Origin: Tupaia tana
Lineage: Eukaryota > Chordata > Mammalia > Scandentia > Tupaiidae
Length of the DNA stretch: 64,000 bases
NCBI GenBank assembly: GCA_026018925.1
Contig: JAKSZU010000003.1
Coordinates: 191,042,139 to 191,106,138, forward strand
Direction: 5' to 3'
The notes below the pieces were generated by a model. That model had not been told where the DNA came from. It searched no databases and saw nothing but the letters and a program-made list of their open reading frames with translations. The translations under genes and the position numbers were made by a program. Numbering within the stretch: the first letter of the stretch is position 1; each line of letters begins with the position of its first letter. Positions 27,540 to 39,639 of the stretch are shown here, one piece after another.

Positions 27540-27762
27540 ATGATAGTGTACATGAGAGAGAGAAGCAGCACTTTCCACAGAACTTAGGCATACCTCTATT
27601 CCATTCCTGCAACCCTCTAGCTCACCAGGGTCTCCGGTGTACCCGTGTGTATCCAGTGTGTTTTTAGGCTGTCTAGGTCGGGGATTTGAATGGCAATCTG
27701 TGTATGGCTTCTAGCTCTGCAGTCCAGTACACTTCCAACTATGCCACAGACCCTAGATCTAG
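27540..27762 (-). mobile_element. SINE family B
   Basis: Reverse copy of the second SINE type: tail gagagagagaagcagcac, then a head side ggggatttgaatggcaatc and cagtccagtacacttccaactatgcc. The head shows an A-box-like relic on the minus strand. Confidence 0.65.
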
Positions 27763-27774
27763 ATGATTTCTTTT

Positions 27775-28034
27775 TTTTTTTTTTCTTTTTTTGGGGAGAG
27801 GTTTTTGCTATAGGGCGCGTGCGCTCGCCAGAGAGACAGAGAGATAGAAAGCAAGAAATCACCCCCCAGGGGGATGGCCAAGCTGCAATCCCTTCTCCTC
27901 CATTTTCCTCTTGGGATCTTGGGAACGTATGCACAAGCACCCAGTGTGAGTTAAAGCCACCAGGTCCAGGACTCGAACCACAGTCGACTACATGGGAGTC
28001 CAGCAATGTAGCCATTATACCAACTGCTGGCCCC
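27775..28034 (-). mobile_element. SINE family A, full length
   Basis: Inserted right beside the family B copy at 27540. The poly-T (27769-27790) is the reversed A-tail, and the head ends ctgctggccccatt. Confidence 0.92.
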
Positions 28035-28344
28035 ATTACTTATTCTCTCTACTACAGAAAAATAACCTGTTTTTGGAGGGTTGGGCTCTAGGGAGATGGT
28101 TAGTCTCTCTTTTTCAAGCTGGAATGTTCTTCAGTAAATTTCAGGTACATGTGGATTATCAGTATTCTACTCTACTTCTTTTCTTTTTTTATGATAGCTT
28201 GTGCATGAATACATGCACATGCAAAGAAAAGAGAGAGAAATAGAGAGAAATTATTTTCTATATGCCTGACAGCCTTTTTGTCCCCTGTTTCCTCTATTCC
28301 TATCGTCTTTCCTATTTTGTTGATTTCTTTCAGTGAATTTTTTT

Positions 28345-28557
28345 AAGCTTACTTATTTATTCTATAAGGAAGACTAGGGGGAAAGAGAGCCAGGCACTCC
28401 CAACAAGGTGTTCATGCTGCAGTCCACCCCCCAGTCTCAGCCACCATAGATCATGAGACCCATGCCTGACATGCTTGGGGAGTCTTGGGTTGTGAACTCA
28501 GGAACTTACCAAGGTGTGAGTACAGTTGTGTTACCACTGTGCCACCACCTGGTCCTT
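28345..28557 (-). mobile_element. SINE family B
   Basis: On the minus strand: accaggtggtggcacagtggtaac head, then gctgagactggggggtggac and gcatgaacaccttgttggg shared with 9181-9411, then a short A-rich tail. Confidence 0.75.
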
Positions 28558-28769
28558 TGGTTGTCATTCTAATTAGAGTTTATAGTACCTTAACTTCATT
28601 AACATACAAAAACCCCAACTCCTTTTCAGTTACTGAACTCACAAATTTACATCTTTACAGATTGCGTGTCCAAAGACATAATGTTTGTTTTTTTGTGTGT
28701 GCTTTAATCTTTTAAATGATATGAAAACAAAATATAAAGTTACAAACAAAAATTACAATACTAGCTTTT

Positions 28770-28962
28770 TAAAAAAGAATTATTTTATTTAACTTTATTT
28801 ATTTATTTTAATTTGACCAGGGAGAGTCAGAGTGTGTGTGTGTATATGTAAGAGAAAGAGAGAGAGAGTGAGAAAGGAAAATGCCAGGTCTGGGACTTGA
28901 ACCACAGTTGGCCACGTGGGAGTCCAGTGCCCTTAACCACAGTGCCACCTGCTGGCCCCTGT
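28770..28962 (-). mobile_element. SINE family A, internally deleted
   Basis: Perfect duplication aatactagctttt at 28757-28769 and 28963-28975. The body between the GA-rich part and the head is missing, as in 23690-23857. Confidence 0.9.
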
Positions 28963-29007
28963 AATACTAGCTTTTAACTAATAGTATTTAAAAAAAATTA
29001 TCCTCTT

Positions 29008-29288
29008 GGGGACCAGTGGATGGCGTAATGGTTACATTGCTGGACTTTCTTGTAGTCGACCGTGGTTCTAGTCCTGGACTGGGTCGCTTAAAACTCATGC
29101 TAGGCACGTGTGTGTGCGTGCCCAAAATCCTGAGAGGAGATTGGAAGATAAGGGATTGCAATGTTCTCATCCCCTCCACCCCTTGGGGTGGGAGTGATTG
29201 TGATTTTTTTTTGCTTTCTGTCTTTCTATGTCTTGGGTAAAAGCATGCACACTATACGGAAAATCTCTTTCTTAAAAAAAAAAAAAAA
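29008..29288 (+). mobile_element. SINE family A, full length
   Basis: Head gggaccagtggatggcgtaatgg, B box ggttctagtcc, and an A-tail of about 15. Confidence 0.92.
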
Positions 29289-29521
29289 GTCTCTTAAATC
29301 ATGTAGAATACAGAAAATGGGGACATAAACCAATTACAATAACACTGACCCATGTACTTCACCTTTACTGAGATCTTTATTCTTCGTACAACTTCTAGGT
29401 ACTGTCTAGTATCCTTTTATGCCAACCTGCAAGATTCTTTTTTAGCATTTCTGTTATGGCAGGTCTAGTACTAAGAAACTCAGTGTTTGTTTTTCTGGGA
29501 ATATCTTACTCCCCCCCTACC

Positions 29522-29564
29522 CTTTTTATTTTGTTTTTGCTATATGGTAGGAATGCTCTTCAGG

Positions 29565-29604
<40 letters not shown>

Positions 29605-29781
29605 AAGGGAGGGAGGGAGGGAGGGAGGAAGAGAGAGAGAGAGAAAGAAAGTGAGAAATCACCTCCCAAGAGGGATGTGCACACATAAATGTGTCTGGTG
29701 TGTTTTTCAAGTCATTGGGTCTGGGACTCAAACCATGAATTCAGCCTTGTGGGATTAACCACTGTGCCACTGGCTGGCTCT
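29522..29781 (-). mobile_element. SINE family A with expanded GA tract
   Basis: Reverse copy whose CT-rich region has grown into (GA)n(GGGA)n at 29568-29646. Part of the body is lost. Confidence 0.85.
29568..29646. repeat. GA / GGGA microsatellite
   Basis: Pure purine tract of about 79 bp inside the SINE. Confidence 0.95.
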
Positions 29782-29784
29782 AAT

Positions 29785-30000
29785 GTTTTTATTAATTTAT
29801 TTCTTCATGGGAGAGAGAGTGAGAACAGGAAACACACAATACCTCTGTGGAGCACTGCAGTTCACTCCCAGTTTCAGCCAGCCATAGAGGATGCCTGGTG
29901 TACTCAAAGAGGTAGGTCTCTGGGCCAGAAAACCAGAAGCCTCTCATGTAGGCCAGCCTTGTAGAGTATCATGTTTTACCACTGTATCACCGTCCAGCCT
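29785..30000 (-). mobile_element. SINE family B
   Basis: Tail tttattaatttatttcttcatgggagagagag, centre cactcccagtttcagcc, and the head side accactgtatcaccgtccagcc reversed. Confidence 0.7.
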
Positions 30001-30004
30001 CTTT

Positions 30005-31060
30005 TCCTCACTTTTGAAGGACTACATATAGTTCTTGCAGATACAGAATTCTTTATTGACTTTTTTTTTCCTTTCAGAATTTTTAATGTATCAGCCTACT
30101 GCCTTCTGGCCTCTAAAGGTTCTAATGATAAATTTTGTAATAAACGGAGGAATCCTTATATATGTGGAGTTGCTTCTCTCTTAATTGCTTTCAAATTTCT
30201 TTCTTTGTCCTTGTCTTTTGACAATTTGGTTATAATTTAGTGTCTTGGTTGGGTCTCCTTGAGTTCATTCTGTCTAAAGTTTGTTGAGCTTTTTGGATGT
30301 TTATATTCATGTCTTTCAATAAACTTGGGAAGTTTGGTCCATTATTTCTTCAGATAATCTCTGTGTCCCTCTCTCTCTCTCTTCTAGACCTCCCACAATG
30401 TATATTTTGGTTTACCTGATGGTGTCTCACAGGTCTCTTAGAATCTTTCACTCTACATTTGTTAGTCTTTTCTCTTTCTATTCTTTATAATGAAAGGTTT
30501 CAGTTGCCCTATCTTAAGCTCATTGATTCTTCTCTCTGTTTAAATCTGCCTTTCAATCTTTCTAGTAAATGTTCCACTTCAGTTATTATAATTTTCAGCT
30601 CTAGAATTTCTTTTCTAGTTTCTGTCTCTTATAGGTTTTTCTGTTTTTTTTTATCATATCTTGATTTTCTCCATGCCGTTCTTTAGTTCTTTGAGCATCT
30701 ATAAGACAGTTGTTTTAAAGTCTTTGTCTAGCATCTCCACTGTCTGGTCTTCTATGAAAATTTCTGTTGGTTGAATTTAACCTCCTTCGTAATGGTCCAT
30801 ACTTTCCTTTTTTGTTTTTGTTTTCTTTTTGAATGCTTTGCGATGTTTGTTTGTTGGAAGCTAGACATTTGACTCTAATAATGTAGTAACTCTAGAAATC
30901 AGATTCTTCTTCTTACCCCAGGAGTTTTTGTTTGTTTAATTATTGTAGACTGTGTTAAAGATCAATGTGAAGTTCTCAGATCTTTTTAAACCTGTATCTT
31001 TCACTAGATGTGTGCAGTGACTTTTAAATTCTTCTGTGTGTATGGTTGCTTTTGAATATT
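30005..31060 (-). mobile_element. Ancient LINE-1 5' part (5' UTR/ORF1 region), antisense
   Basis: The minus strand reads like an old L1M-type element. The ORF1 coiled-coil area (30480-30720) includes an LEILELK...ITEVEHLLERL-like stretch with stop codons. Flanking blocks such as tttggtccattatttcttcagataatctctg and ctagacatttgactctaataatgtagtaactc are typical of this L1 type in reverse. No intact ORF. Confidence 0.72.
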
Positions 31061-31689
31061 CTAAACTTTAAATATCTGGCTCCCAAAATGGGAAGAGAAC
31101 AATAAAAGGCAGTAGATAAAAGAAAGAAAAAGGTCACTGGCCCTTTAATCTCCTGTAATTTGCTTTAGCCAGAGGAGGAGGGGCTTACATCAGTTGTGGG
31201 AGGAGGTTGCAACAATGGCTACCTGTTTATGTGTTTGTATCTCCGAGATAAAAACAGCAGTCATCGTTAAGAACGTAGATCCCAGTTTCTGGAGAACAGA
31301 ATCCTTATTGACCCGCAAGCTTTGTGCGTGATGCTCCTGCAGCATCTACAGAGATGCCTGCCATAGGCTGGGGGGTAGGTGCTAGCTACAGTGCTCTGAG
31401 CTGAACTTGACTGACGCTAACTGCAAGCCTTCCAGTAGATCTCAGAGTTCCAAAACAGTTATTATATCAGACACTTCTGCCAGTGCACTTGTTAGCTAGG
31501 TAGGTTCCTGGTACTTCCTACTCAGCCTTTGAGCCTTCTCTCGTTTTTTGCTTGGTTTTGTTTTTATGTTTCAAATATTGAGATTGTGTTTGAAAAAAAG
31601 TGGTCCATTGCTTTAAAGATTAGGAAAACAGCTGGGTTGGAATAAACCATTTATTGGCTGTCACCCTAGAGGCATGAAGCATTTTTGCA
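31061..31689. other. Intronic sequence, perhaps the L1 continuation
   Basis: It may continue the 5' UTR of the antisense L1 (gttgtgggaggaggttgcaac). I could not fix a boundary. Confidence 0.35.
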
Positions 31690-31740
31690 TAGAAAAACAG
31701 AAAAATATGTCATGACTTTCCTGATGACCTGATGTAGTCG
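31690..31740. mobile_element. Partial mariner MITE (half copy)
   Basis: aaatatgtcatgactttcctgatgacctgatg corresponds to the right half of the short MITE at 45784-45849. Confidence 0.55.
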
Positions 31741-31779
31741 TCCTTTTCCCTTAATGCCTTAGCTCATGTGTCCTAGTAC

Positions 31780-32170
31780 TGTGGCAGACTGAACAGTGGT
31801 TCCCCAAAGGTACCAGGTTCGAATTCCTGGAACCCATACATGTTACCTTGTGTAGAAAGGTAGTCTTCATAGATGTGATTAAAGATTCTGAGAAGGGGTG
31901 ATTATCAAGGTGGGCCCTCATACAGTCACCAATCAGGGATATTTAAGAGACAGAAGAGGAGAACACTGTGATCACAGAGGCACAGATTGGAACATTGCAG
32001 CTCTAAGCCAAGGGATGCTGTGGCTTCCAGAAACAGAAGGGGTGACCATGGGATTCACCTAGAGAATACCCTCCAGGGGTACCTTGCTGACACCTTGATT
32101 TTTATTCTGGTTTCAGGCTTATGGTTTCTAGAACTACTCAATATAGTAGTTAAGGTAAATTGTGTGTTCC
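31780..32170 (+). mobile_element. MaLR LTR, MLT1-like, diverged
   Basis: Begins tgtggcagactgaacagtggttcccc. It contains agatgtgattaaagattctgag, aaggtgggccctcatacagtcacc, agccaagggatgctgtgg and gctgacaccttgatttt, which follow the MLT1 LTR order. Confidence 0.75.
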
Positions 32171-32295
32171 TATGTTCAGCATCTCTTTTATTTAGTATTC
32201 ACAGACTGACTCAGTGCCCTCAATATTATAACTGTTGTAGTTATTGCTGCATAACAGACCACCCCAAAATTACTGGCTTAAAATAACAGTTTGTG

Positions 32296-32538
32296 GGACC
32301 AGCAGATGATATAGTAGTTACGTCACTGTACTCCCATGTAGTCGACCGCGGTCATGGACCTGGCAACTTAAAACTCACACCAGACATGTGTGCATGCATG
32401 CCAAAAATCCCAAGAGGAGAATGGAGAAGAGGGCATTGCAGCATGGCCATCCACCCAGGGGGATGATTTCTCACTTTCTGTCTCTGGCGAGCTCACACAC
32501 CATATAGCAAAAATCGGTCAAAAATAAATACATAAATA
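32296..32538 (+). mobile_element. SINE family A, full length
   Basis: Duplication aataacagtttgtg (32282-32295) versus aataacaatttgtg (32539-32552). Part of the head between the A and B boxes is shortened (cgcggtcatggacctgg). Confidence 0.92.
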
Positions 32539-32765
32539 AATAACAATTTGTGATTTTTTTTTTTTTTCCCCACAGTTCTTTGCCTCAGCTGGGTTCAGGT
32601 GGCTAGTGATTTACTGTGTGCTGTCACCTGGGCTTCATCTATTTGAGACCTTAGCTGAACTGGAGTGACCAAAATAGCTGGAACTAGAAGTAGAGACAGA
32701 AGTGACTGAGGGGTGATGTGGCCCCTCACCAGCAGTGTAGTCAGGACTTCGAGAGGGTGAATACA

Positions 32766-33016
32766 GGGACCAGCAGTTAGTGTAATGGCTATGTCGCTGG
32801 ACTCCCATGTTGTTGACCGCGGTTCGCGTCCTGGACCCGGTGGCTTAAAACTCACACCGGGCGCGTGTGCATGTGTGCCCAAGATCCCGAGAAGAGAATG
32901 GAGGAGAATGGATTGCGGCATGACCATCCCCCCTGTGGGGGTGATTTCTTGCTTTCTGTCTCTCTGGCGAGCGCACGTGCCCTATAACAAAAATCTCTCC
33001 AAAAACAAAAAAAAAA
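32766..33016 (+). mobile_element. SINE family A, full length, young
   Basis: Perfect duplication agagggtgaataca at 32752-32765 and 33017-33030. Confidence 0.95.
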
Positions 33017-33307
33017 AGAGGGTGAATACAGAAACTGAAAGCCTAAGCACAGTATCACTTCCACTGCCTTCTGTTGATCAAGGCAAGTCACAAGTCACCC
33101 TAGAGGCAGGGGAGAGGAAATGGAGACACTTCTTGAAAGGAGGCATGCACATAAAAAGGAAGTAGGAGTTTGAAGGCTATCTTTGGAAACAGCCTGACAC
33201 AAGCTGTTAGAGAAATCCTTACTGAATTAAATTATGAGAGATTGCTTGACTCTTAGATTTTTAGAGATTATAAGACTTAACAAGCTGCATTTTCTAAGAA
33301 ATAATTT

Positions 33308-33555
33308 TTTAGAGGTTTTTGTTATAGGACGCGTGCGCTCGCCAGACAGAGAGAGACAGAGAGATAGAAAGCGAGAAATCACCCCCCAGGGGGGATGGCC
33401 ATGCCACAATCGCTTCTCCTCCTTTCTCCTCTCGGGATCTTGAGCACGCACGCACATGCGCCTGGCGTGAGTTTAAGCCACCGGGTTCGGGACTCGAACC
33501 GCTGTCGACTATGTGGGAGTCCAGCGATATAGCCATTACGCTAACTGCTGGTCCC
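33308..33555 (-). mobile_element. SINE family A, full length, young
   Basis: Duplication aagaaataattt at 33296-33307 and 33556-33567. The A-tail is almost absent (tttaga only), which is unusual for the family. Confidence 0.94.
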
Positions 33556-33851
33556 AAGAAATAATTTCTAATACAAAAAAAAAAAAAAAAAATACATGTA
33601 AATGACCTGAATGGAACCTTGCAAACAGAAGTTCAAGAGATATGTATTTACTCACCGTGGATCATGTAATGAGTGGAAATGGTCCCACCCCTGGAGCAGG
33701 GACTTCCCAGGGGGAATGGTGGGCACTTTCCAGAACCAAGACATTTTACTTTTCTCACGGATGTAGATCATACTGTGATAGTTGGTTTTGTGATTTGGGA
33801 ATTAGCTCCTGAGAGAGAAGAATTAATCAACTCCAAGACTCTCATGGCTGT

Positions 33852-34129
33852 TGGGCCAGCCAGTGGTATAGTGGTTAAGGTGGCTGGATCTCACATGGCT
33901 GACTGCATGGTTTAGTCCCAAACCCAGCAGCTTGAAAAACATGCTGAGCGCATGTGCATGTGTGCCCAAAATCCCTAGAGGAGAATAGAGGAGATGGGAT
34001 TACGGCATGGCTGGTCCCCCATCCTACCTTGGGGCAGAAGTGCTTTCTCACTTTTTTTCTCTCTATCTCTCAGTCTTTCTCTGGCAGCAAGCATATGTGC
34101 CCTATAGCAAATTTAAAACAACAACAACG
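33852..34129 (+). mobile_element. SINE family A, old subfamily
   Basis: Head tgggccagccagtggtatagtggttaagg; tail aaacaacaacaac. Duplication gactctcatggctgt (33837) versus gagtctcgtggctgt (34130). Confidence 0.9.
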
Positions 34130-34144
34130 GAGTCTCGTGGCTGT

Positions 34145-35535
34145 CTACAGAGGGTCCATAGCAGGTTGGGAGGGAAAGGAGGAGATTCGGAGGAGACCTG
34201 ATCTGAGTCAGGGCACTCAGAGGACTTCCCTTCCACTTCCTGTATTGAGATTAGCCAAGACTTCCTGGTAGAATCATTGCTAATTACAAGGACTTGCTGA
34301 ATGTGAGGTTCTGATCATGGAACCCCTAACATCTTTTCTTTCTGATTACTCATTCTTTTGTTAACTACTGCTCTAGGGAGAAATGCTGGTCTGGTGTCAA
34401 CCCAGTTAGAAGCGGAGAGAGGAATTCAAGAACAGAGTCAGAGATGTTTCTCCTGGTGGGATTCCAGATCCAGATTTCTTTTTTATGGCTATTTCTGTTT
34501 TATTAGTTTGCATTTGATCATCTCCTTTGAAACGCATGTGTATACTTTGTCTTCTTGTAGGCTTGTTTCCTTTTGTTGGGTATTGATTTTCTCAAGATGA
34601 GCTGGCTGGTTTTACCTGCAATCACTATGGCAAGGAGACACAGGCCCTTAGCTGATTTCTCTCCTCTGGGATGATTTTATAGGCCAGAATCCGGGGAGTA
34701 GTATATTCAGTTCCCATTTGAAATATCAAGTGAAAACCTCCAGGCTTTTGCCTGTAGCCTGTGTTTCATTCTAATGACCATGTTTATGGTGTTTGCTCCA
34801 TGGCCTGTGAATAAGTCCTGTCATTCACTCCACAATTCCTTACTCATGCATGTTTTTGCTTGTCTTGTTAGCTTTCTCTTTTCATACTTTGTATATTACT
34901 GTGTTGATCCCTGTTCCTGAGATGTTTGTAAATGACATGGGATGTGTTTGTAGGAATTGGGGGATGCAGACGCCTTCTTTTTCATTTCAATAGATATTAC
35001 CAAGTGCTTTTTTCCATTGCACAGTATTTTTCACCAGGAGGCTTTTGTTAAGGTTAGAAGCATGTGCTTATGGCATTTCAACTTTTAATGTGAGAAGCAG
35101 ATCTTAAGGACATGTAATTATGGTACCACCTACCTCTTGCAAGAGAAATGGAAACTTAATTCAAGTGAAGGGTTCTCTAGGCAGTTAAGATGGCAGGCTG
35201 GGCCTGTCAACATTGCTCATATGTGCTCAGAACTCAAGAACTAGACCCTCAGCATTACCAAGATTGATACGAAATGTGCAGACAGAGGGAAGCTCTGAGT
35301 ATAGCTGGAGTAGGGACCTCAACCCAGGTGGGCACAGATCATTCAGGGTTAGTGCCCTGGATGAAACTATAGACAGACATGGGAGAAATAACAGAGCGTG
35401 TAACTCACAGAGGCTATTGTGTTAAAGTGAGTTCAGATTAACATGGAACAGCCGTTCTTGATACATTTCTAAGTGTAGAAAGCAGATTATAGAGCACTGT
35501 GTAAAGAGGAGAGAAGTGTGTGTGGATAGACATCA
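34145..35535. other. Intronic sequence with no recognised feature
   Basis: Unique DNA, no SINE and no exon-like signal that I can support. Confidence 0.5.
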
Positions 35536-35550
35536 AAACATCAGACTGGG

Positions 35551-35805
35551 GACCAGTAGATAGCATAATGGCTATGTTGCTGGACTCCCATGTAGTAGAC
35601 CACGGTTTGAGTCCCAGACCTGGTGGCTGAAAATCATGCCGGGCGCGTGTGTGTGCGTGCCCAAGATCCCGAGAGGAGAATGGAGGAGAAGGGATTGCAG
35701 ATTGTCCATCCCCCTTGGGGGTGATTTCTCACTTTCTGTCTCTCTGTCTCTCTCTGTCTTTCTGGTGAGTGCACACACCCTATAGCAAACACCTGTCCAA
35801 AAAAA
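35551..35805 (+). mobile_element. SINE family A, full length
   Basis: Head gaccagtagatagcataatgg. Flanks catcagactggg and aatcaggctggt look like a diverged duplication. Confidence 0.9.
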
Positions 35806-35809
35806 AGAA

Positions 35810-36760
35810 AATCAGGCTGGTGACTAAGTTTGGGTGGTGAGTTTGTGGTGGTGATTTTTAGATTTTCCTTTGCAATATTCCTACTGTCTAATATTTCCTT
35901 AGTAAGCAAATAGTGCTAGAATCATTTTTATGAAGTTTTTAAAATGAAGCATCATGGTGCCAGTCAAGCATTTTCGTTGATTCAGTTGACCCACCCCTGT
36001 TGCCTTCCTGCTTTGTTCCAGCCCCTGGCTGGGCAGGTCAGGCCCAGGAGGGCCTTGTTGGAGCACACAGCCACCTTTGTCTGTACTTTGCACCACGCGT
36101 AAGGCAAGTAGAGTTCTGCACAGAGCTTCTGTTTCCCGAAGGGCCTTTCATCAGCTGTGCCTGCATGTCCTTGCCTGGTAGAGGGAGTAACCCACCTTTT
36201 GCCTAATCTGACAGCTCTGCATTTAAAGCTGCTTTATTCTTATCCTTTGTCCTGGATCCTTTGTCCTGGTTTGTTTGTTTTTACCTGTCTGTCTGCCCCA
36301 TTCATAATCTTTGGTGGTCTCCTTTTTTCTTCTTGGGAGCTTGAATTTACAGAGTTCCAGTTTTTCCTTTTTGGTTATCACATCCATTGTTCTTGTAAAG
36401 TTGTTGGGCTTGTTTTTGACCACATAGATAGACAGGTTTGAATGCCTGTCACTGGAGAATTTACCCCCAGGGCTCACTATATTTGGAGGGGACTGATCCG
36501 GCCTGTTTGCTTGTGTGGGTGAACTAGAATTGAACTGTGTATAAACCAGTGAGACAAGCTTTATCTATTTGTGTTTAAGAAAATTTCAAGCCCCAGCAGG
36601 ACACTTACTTAACTCAAATGATGATTCTGAATGCCACTAAGTACAGCTAATGTGTTTTATGAAATTATTAATTTGTTTCTATTTTAGTCATAATTTGTTG
36701 TTTCCTTATCTGTCTTAAATACCCTTTTTAAATTTTTACTCAATCAGCAACTGTTTATTG
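35810..36760. other. Intronic sequence with no recognised feature
   Basis: Unique DNA. A short direct duplication (ttatcctttgtcctgga, then tcctttgtcctggt) occurs at 36240-36270. Confidence 0.5.
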
Positions 36761-36779
36761 GGAACCAGCAGACTTAGTC

Positions 36780-37690
36780 TCTGAGATACTCTGGAAGGAG
36801 GAGGAGAGCTGTAGTCCCTGCAGGGGGAATGCTTTGCTGGGAGAAGTGAGCTAGCCCACGGGAGGCTCCCGGATGACAGGCTGCAGATGCTGTGAGGGGA
36901 GAGCACAGGTTGCAGTGGAGAGCCGGGATAGACATCCCAGCCAGGCTGGCGACAATAGGAGATGTGCTCTGGAAGAAGTCTGCCTAAGCCAAAGACCAAA
37001 GGATTGTTCGGAAAAGTTGGGTGAAGGTTGGGTGCAGGAGTTGGGTGGAAGGAGTAGTCCCAGCAGAAGGCACATTTGCCATGATCTGAAGGCTAGAGCA
37101 AGTAGGCAATGTTGATGGCACTAAAAAGCATTGTTTATGGCTAGGTCATAAAGGAGAGACAAGAAATGTCTGGACAGGTGAGTCAGCTAAGGGATTTAGA
37201 CTTTATCCAAAAAAGTCACAGGGAGCTGTTAATCTCATGTTTCGTGATCAGATTTGTTTTAAAACGAGAATGCTCATTGTGACTGAAAGTTGAATTGAAG
37301 GGGGCAGATGGGAAGCACAGAGATGGGATAAGAAGCTTGTTACAGGGAGCAGCATTGGCATAATGGCTATATGGCTGGACTCGCAGATAGTCAACCACGG
37401 TTCGAGTCCCAGGCCTGGTGGCTTAAACTCTGCCTGGCGTGAGTGCGTCCATGTCCAGGATCCCATGAGGAGAATGGAGGAGAAGGGATTGAGGCGTGTC
37501 CATCCTTCCTGAAGGGTGAATTTTCGCTTTACTAAATAAAAATTAAAAAAAAAAAAAGAAGCTTGTTACAGTGTTTGGGAAGAGAACAACAGTAATGGTG
37601 ATGGATGGAAGTAGACCTAATAAATACTCTGGAGGAAAAAGCAGTAAGATTTCCTAGTTGGCTATATGCATGGGGAATTTCTGACTTCCT
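36780..37690 (-). repeat. LINE-2 antisense, split by a SINE
   Basis: aagtcacagggagctgttaatctcatg, tgctcattgtgactgaaag and, beyond the SINE, tactctggaggaaaaagcagtaagatttcc follow the order of antisense L2 ORF2. Confidence 0.6.
37346..37556 (+). mobile_element. SINE family A lacking its 3' cassette
   Basis: Perfect duplication agaagcttgttacag at 37331-37345 and 37557-37571. The element stops after tgaattttcgctttac and goes to A-rich tail; the CT tract and ggcgagcgcac...ccctatag end are missing. Confidence 0.93.
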
Positions 37691-37769
37691 ATCTTGGGCC
37701 AAAGATATTTACTATTGGTCAATCAATATTTACATGGTATTGTGCTTTTTATCAAGAAGGATATAAGGA

Positions 37770-38040
37770 GGACCAGCAGTTGGCATAATGGCTATGTCAC
37801 TGGACTCCCATGTAGTCAACCACGGTTCGCATTCTGGACCTGGTGGCTTCAACTCACACTGGGCATGTGTGCATGCTTGCCCAGAATTCCAAGAAAAAAT
37901 GCAGGAGAAGGGATTGTGGTGTTGCCATCCCCCCAGGGGGTGATTTCTTGCTTTCTGTCTTTCTGGTGAGTGTACACACCCTATAGCACAAATCTCTCCA
38001 AAAAACAACTACAACAAAAAACAAAAACAAACAAAAAAAA
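37770..38040 (+). mobile_element. SINE family A, full length
   Basis: Head ggaccagcagttggcataatgg, end ccctatagcacaaatctctcc, then an acaaca-type A-rich tail of about 50 bp. Confidence 0.92.
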
Positions 38041-38394
38041 AGATGCAAGGAAATATAAGATATGGTCCTTTTTCTACAAAGCTTAATGTTCTTGTTGAGG
38101 TGATAAGGTACACATTTAGCAACTCTGTTGATCACTATTTTTCTCCTCCTTTTGGCCTAATTCATCTGTTCTTATATTTCTTCAATTTGGAAACACTCCA
38201 AGCCTGTAAATCATAGGTAAAACTGTTTAGGTGGCAATCAGAACTTGTAAAAATGTTATGTCTTCCTAACTTTTCTACTATCTCTAGTCATGAAGTCCTC
38301 TTGTCATCCAGCTAACTTATCTATCTACCCTTCCGTGGTGTCTTCTTGCCTTTTTAATCTGTTCTTATTTCTCGAGGCCCTTCTTGGTTTCCAT

Positions 38395-38635
38395 CTTCCC
38401 CACTAAACATTCCCTAAACTCTCCAGTCCCCAGTGGTATCATCTCCAAGTCTGAACTCTTATTAGAAACACTGTTCATTTGACCCTTACGGTGTTTGCCG
38501 TGTTAGGAGTTACAGTCCACGTGTATGCTTTGTCTCCTTAAATATACCTTAAGTTCCAAGAGCAGTGACTGTCTTTGTTGTTAGCAGAGTGTAGATATCT
38601 CTCACAGTACCTAGCACGTGATTGGCTAATGTATC
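38395..38635 (+). repeat. LINE-2 3' region
   Basis: aaatataccttaagttccaagagcagtgactg then cacagtacctagcacgtgattggc matches the L2 3' end in sense. Confidence 0.65.
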
Positions 38636-38660
38636 ACATACTTTTAAAAATCTTTGTGGG

Positions 38661-38929
38661 CCAGAACCAGCAGGTGGCGTAGTGGTTAAGGCACTGAACT
38701 CCCATGTGACTGACTGTGGTTTGAGTCCTAGACCTGGCACCTTGAAACTCAACGCCAGGCGATTTTCTGTGTATGCCCAAACTCCCAAGGGAAGAATGGA
38801 GGAGAAGGGATTGTGGCATGGCCATGCCCCCTGGGTGGTGATTTCTTACTTCCTCTCTCTTTCTCTGTGCCTCTCTATGGTGAGCATAGGCACCCTATAG
38901 CAAAAATCTCTCTTAAAAAAAAAAAAAAA
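38661..38929 (+). mobile_element. SINE family A, old subfamily
   Basis: Head ccagaaccagcaggtggcgtagtggttaagg; end ccctatagcaaaaatctctc plus A-tail. The family B copy follows at once. Confidence 0.9.
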
Positions 38930-38931
38930 TT

Positions 38932-39212
38932 ATGGGCCATCTTGGTGGTACAGTAGTGGAGCTTGAGTGTAGCTACTCAAGCTACTGATGCTGGATCTGT
39001 ACGGAAGATGATAGATTTGGTTCTCCTCCCTGGATAATCTGTGCATGCTTGACTCAAGTGCCTGTGATCCTGGCTGGCTGGGAAGACCAGGTGGAGGGAT
39101 TAGAGGGGGGGGGGGATCACAGTGTGGGATCCTGTTGGGTATACTTGTCTTTTTTCTTCTCTGTCCATTCTCTCACAGGAAAGAAAGAAATAAACTTAAA
39201 ATTTTGTTATAT
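38932..39212 (+). mobile_element. SINE family B, longer variant
   Basis: Head gggccatcttggtggtacagtagtgg; tail ttcttctctgtccattctctcacaggaaagaaagaaataaactt parallels the 9181 copy. It carries a G run at 39107-39115. Confidence 0.7.
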
Positions 39213-39348
39213 TTGTGAGAAAAATATCACATTGTAACTTTAAGTAGCAAGGGAGAGTTAAGACTCATATGTTCCAAAATTCAGAGGAAGAAAATTTAAA
39301 CAAGACCTAAAACGGTCTATGTTGTTCCCTTTGAAAGTAAGGCCAGAG

Positions 39349-39625
39349 GGACCAGCAGTTAGCATAATGGCTATGCCGCTGGACTCCCATGTAGTCAAGC
39401 ACAGTTCGAGTCCCGGACCCAGTGGCTTAAACTTACGCCAGGCGCATGTGCGTGCATGCCCAAGATCCCGAGAGGAGAATGGAGGAGAAGGGATTGTGGC
39501 TGGCCATCCCCCGTGGGGGGTGATTTCTCACTTGCTGTCTCTCTGTCTCTCTCTGTCTTTCTGGCAAGCACACGCACCCTATAGCAAAAACCTCTGAAAA
39601 AAAAAAAAAAAAAAAAAAGAAAAGA
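39349..39625 (+). mobile_element. SINE family A, full length
   Basis: Intact head and end; A-tail of about 22, then gaaaagaaagaaagg. Flanks aaagtaaggccaga and aaagaaaggcaggcc are probably a diverged duplication. Confidence 0.92.
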
Positions 39626-39639
39626 AAGAAAGGCAGGCC

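Larger units (their letters stand above)
32231..33150 (-). repeat. Second LTR-like repeat, opposite orientation, split by two SINEs
   Basis: gttattgctgcataacagaccaccccaaaattactggc is a familiar mammalian repeat edge (MaLR-type LTR in reverse). The rest (32575-32750 and 33030-33150) continues around the SINEs at 32296 and 32766. The family name is uncertain. Confidence 0.5.

Noticed and set aside
29568..29646. Tandem repeat resembling a CRISPR or satellite array
   Set aside because: Simple GA/GGGA microsatellite inside a SINE; no spacers.
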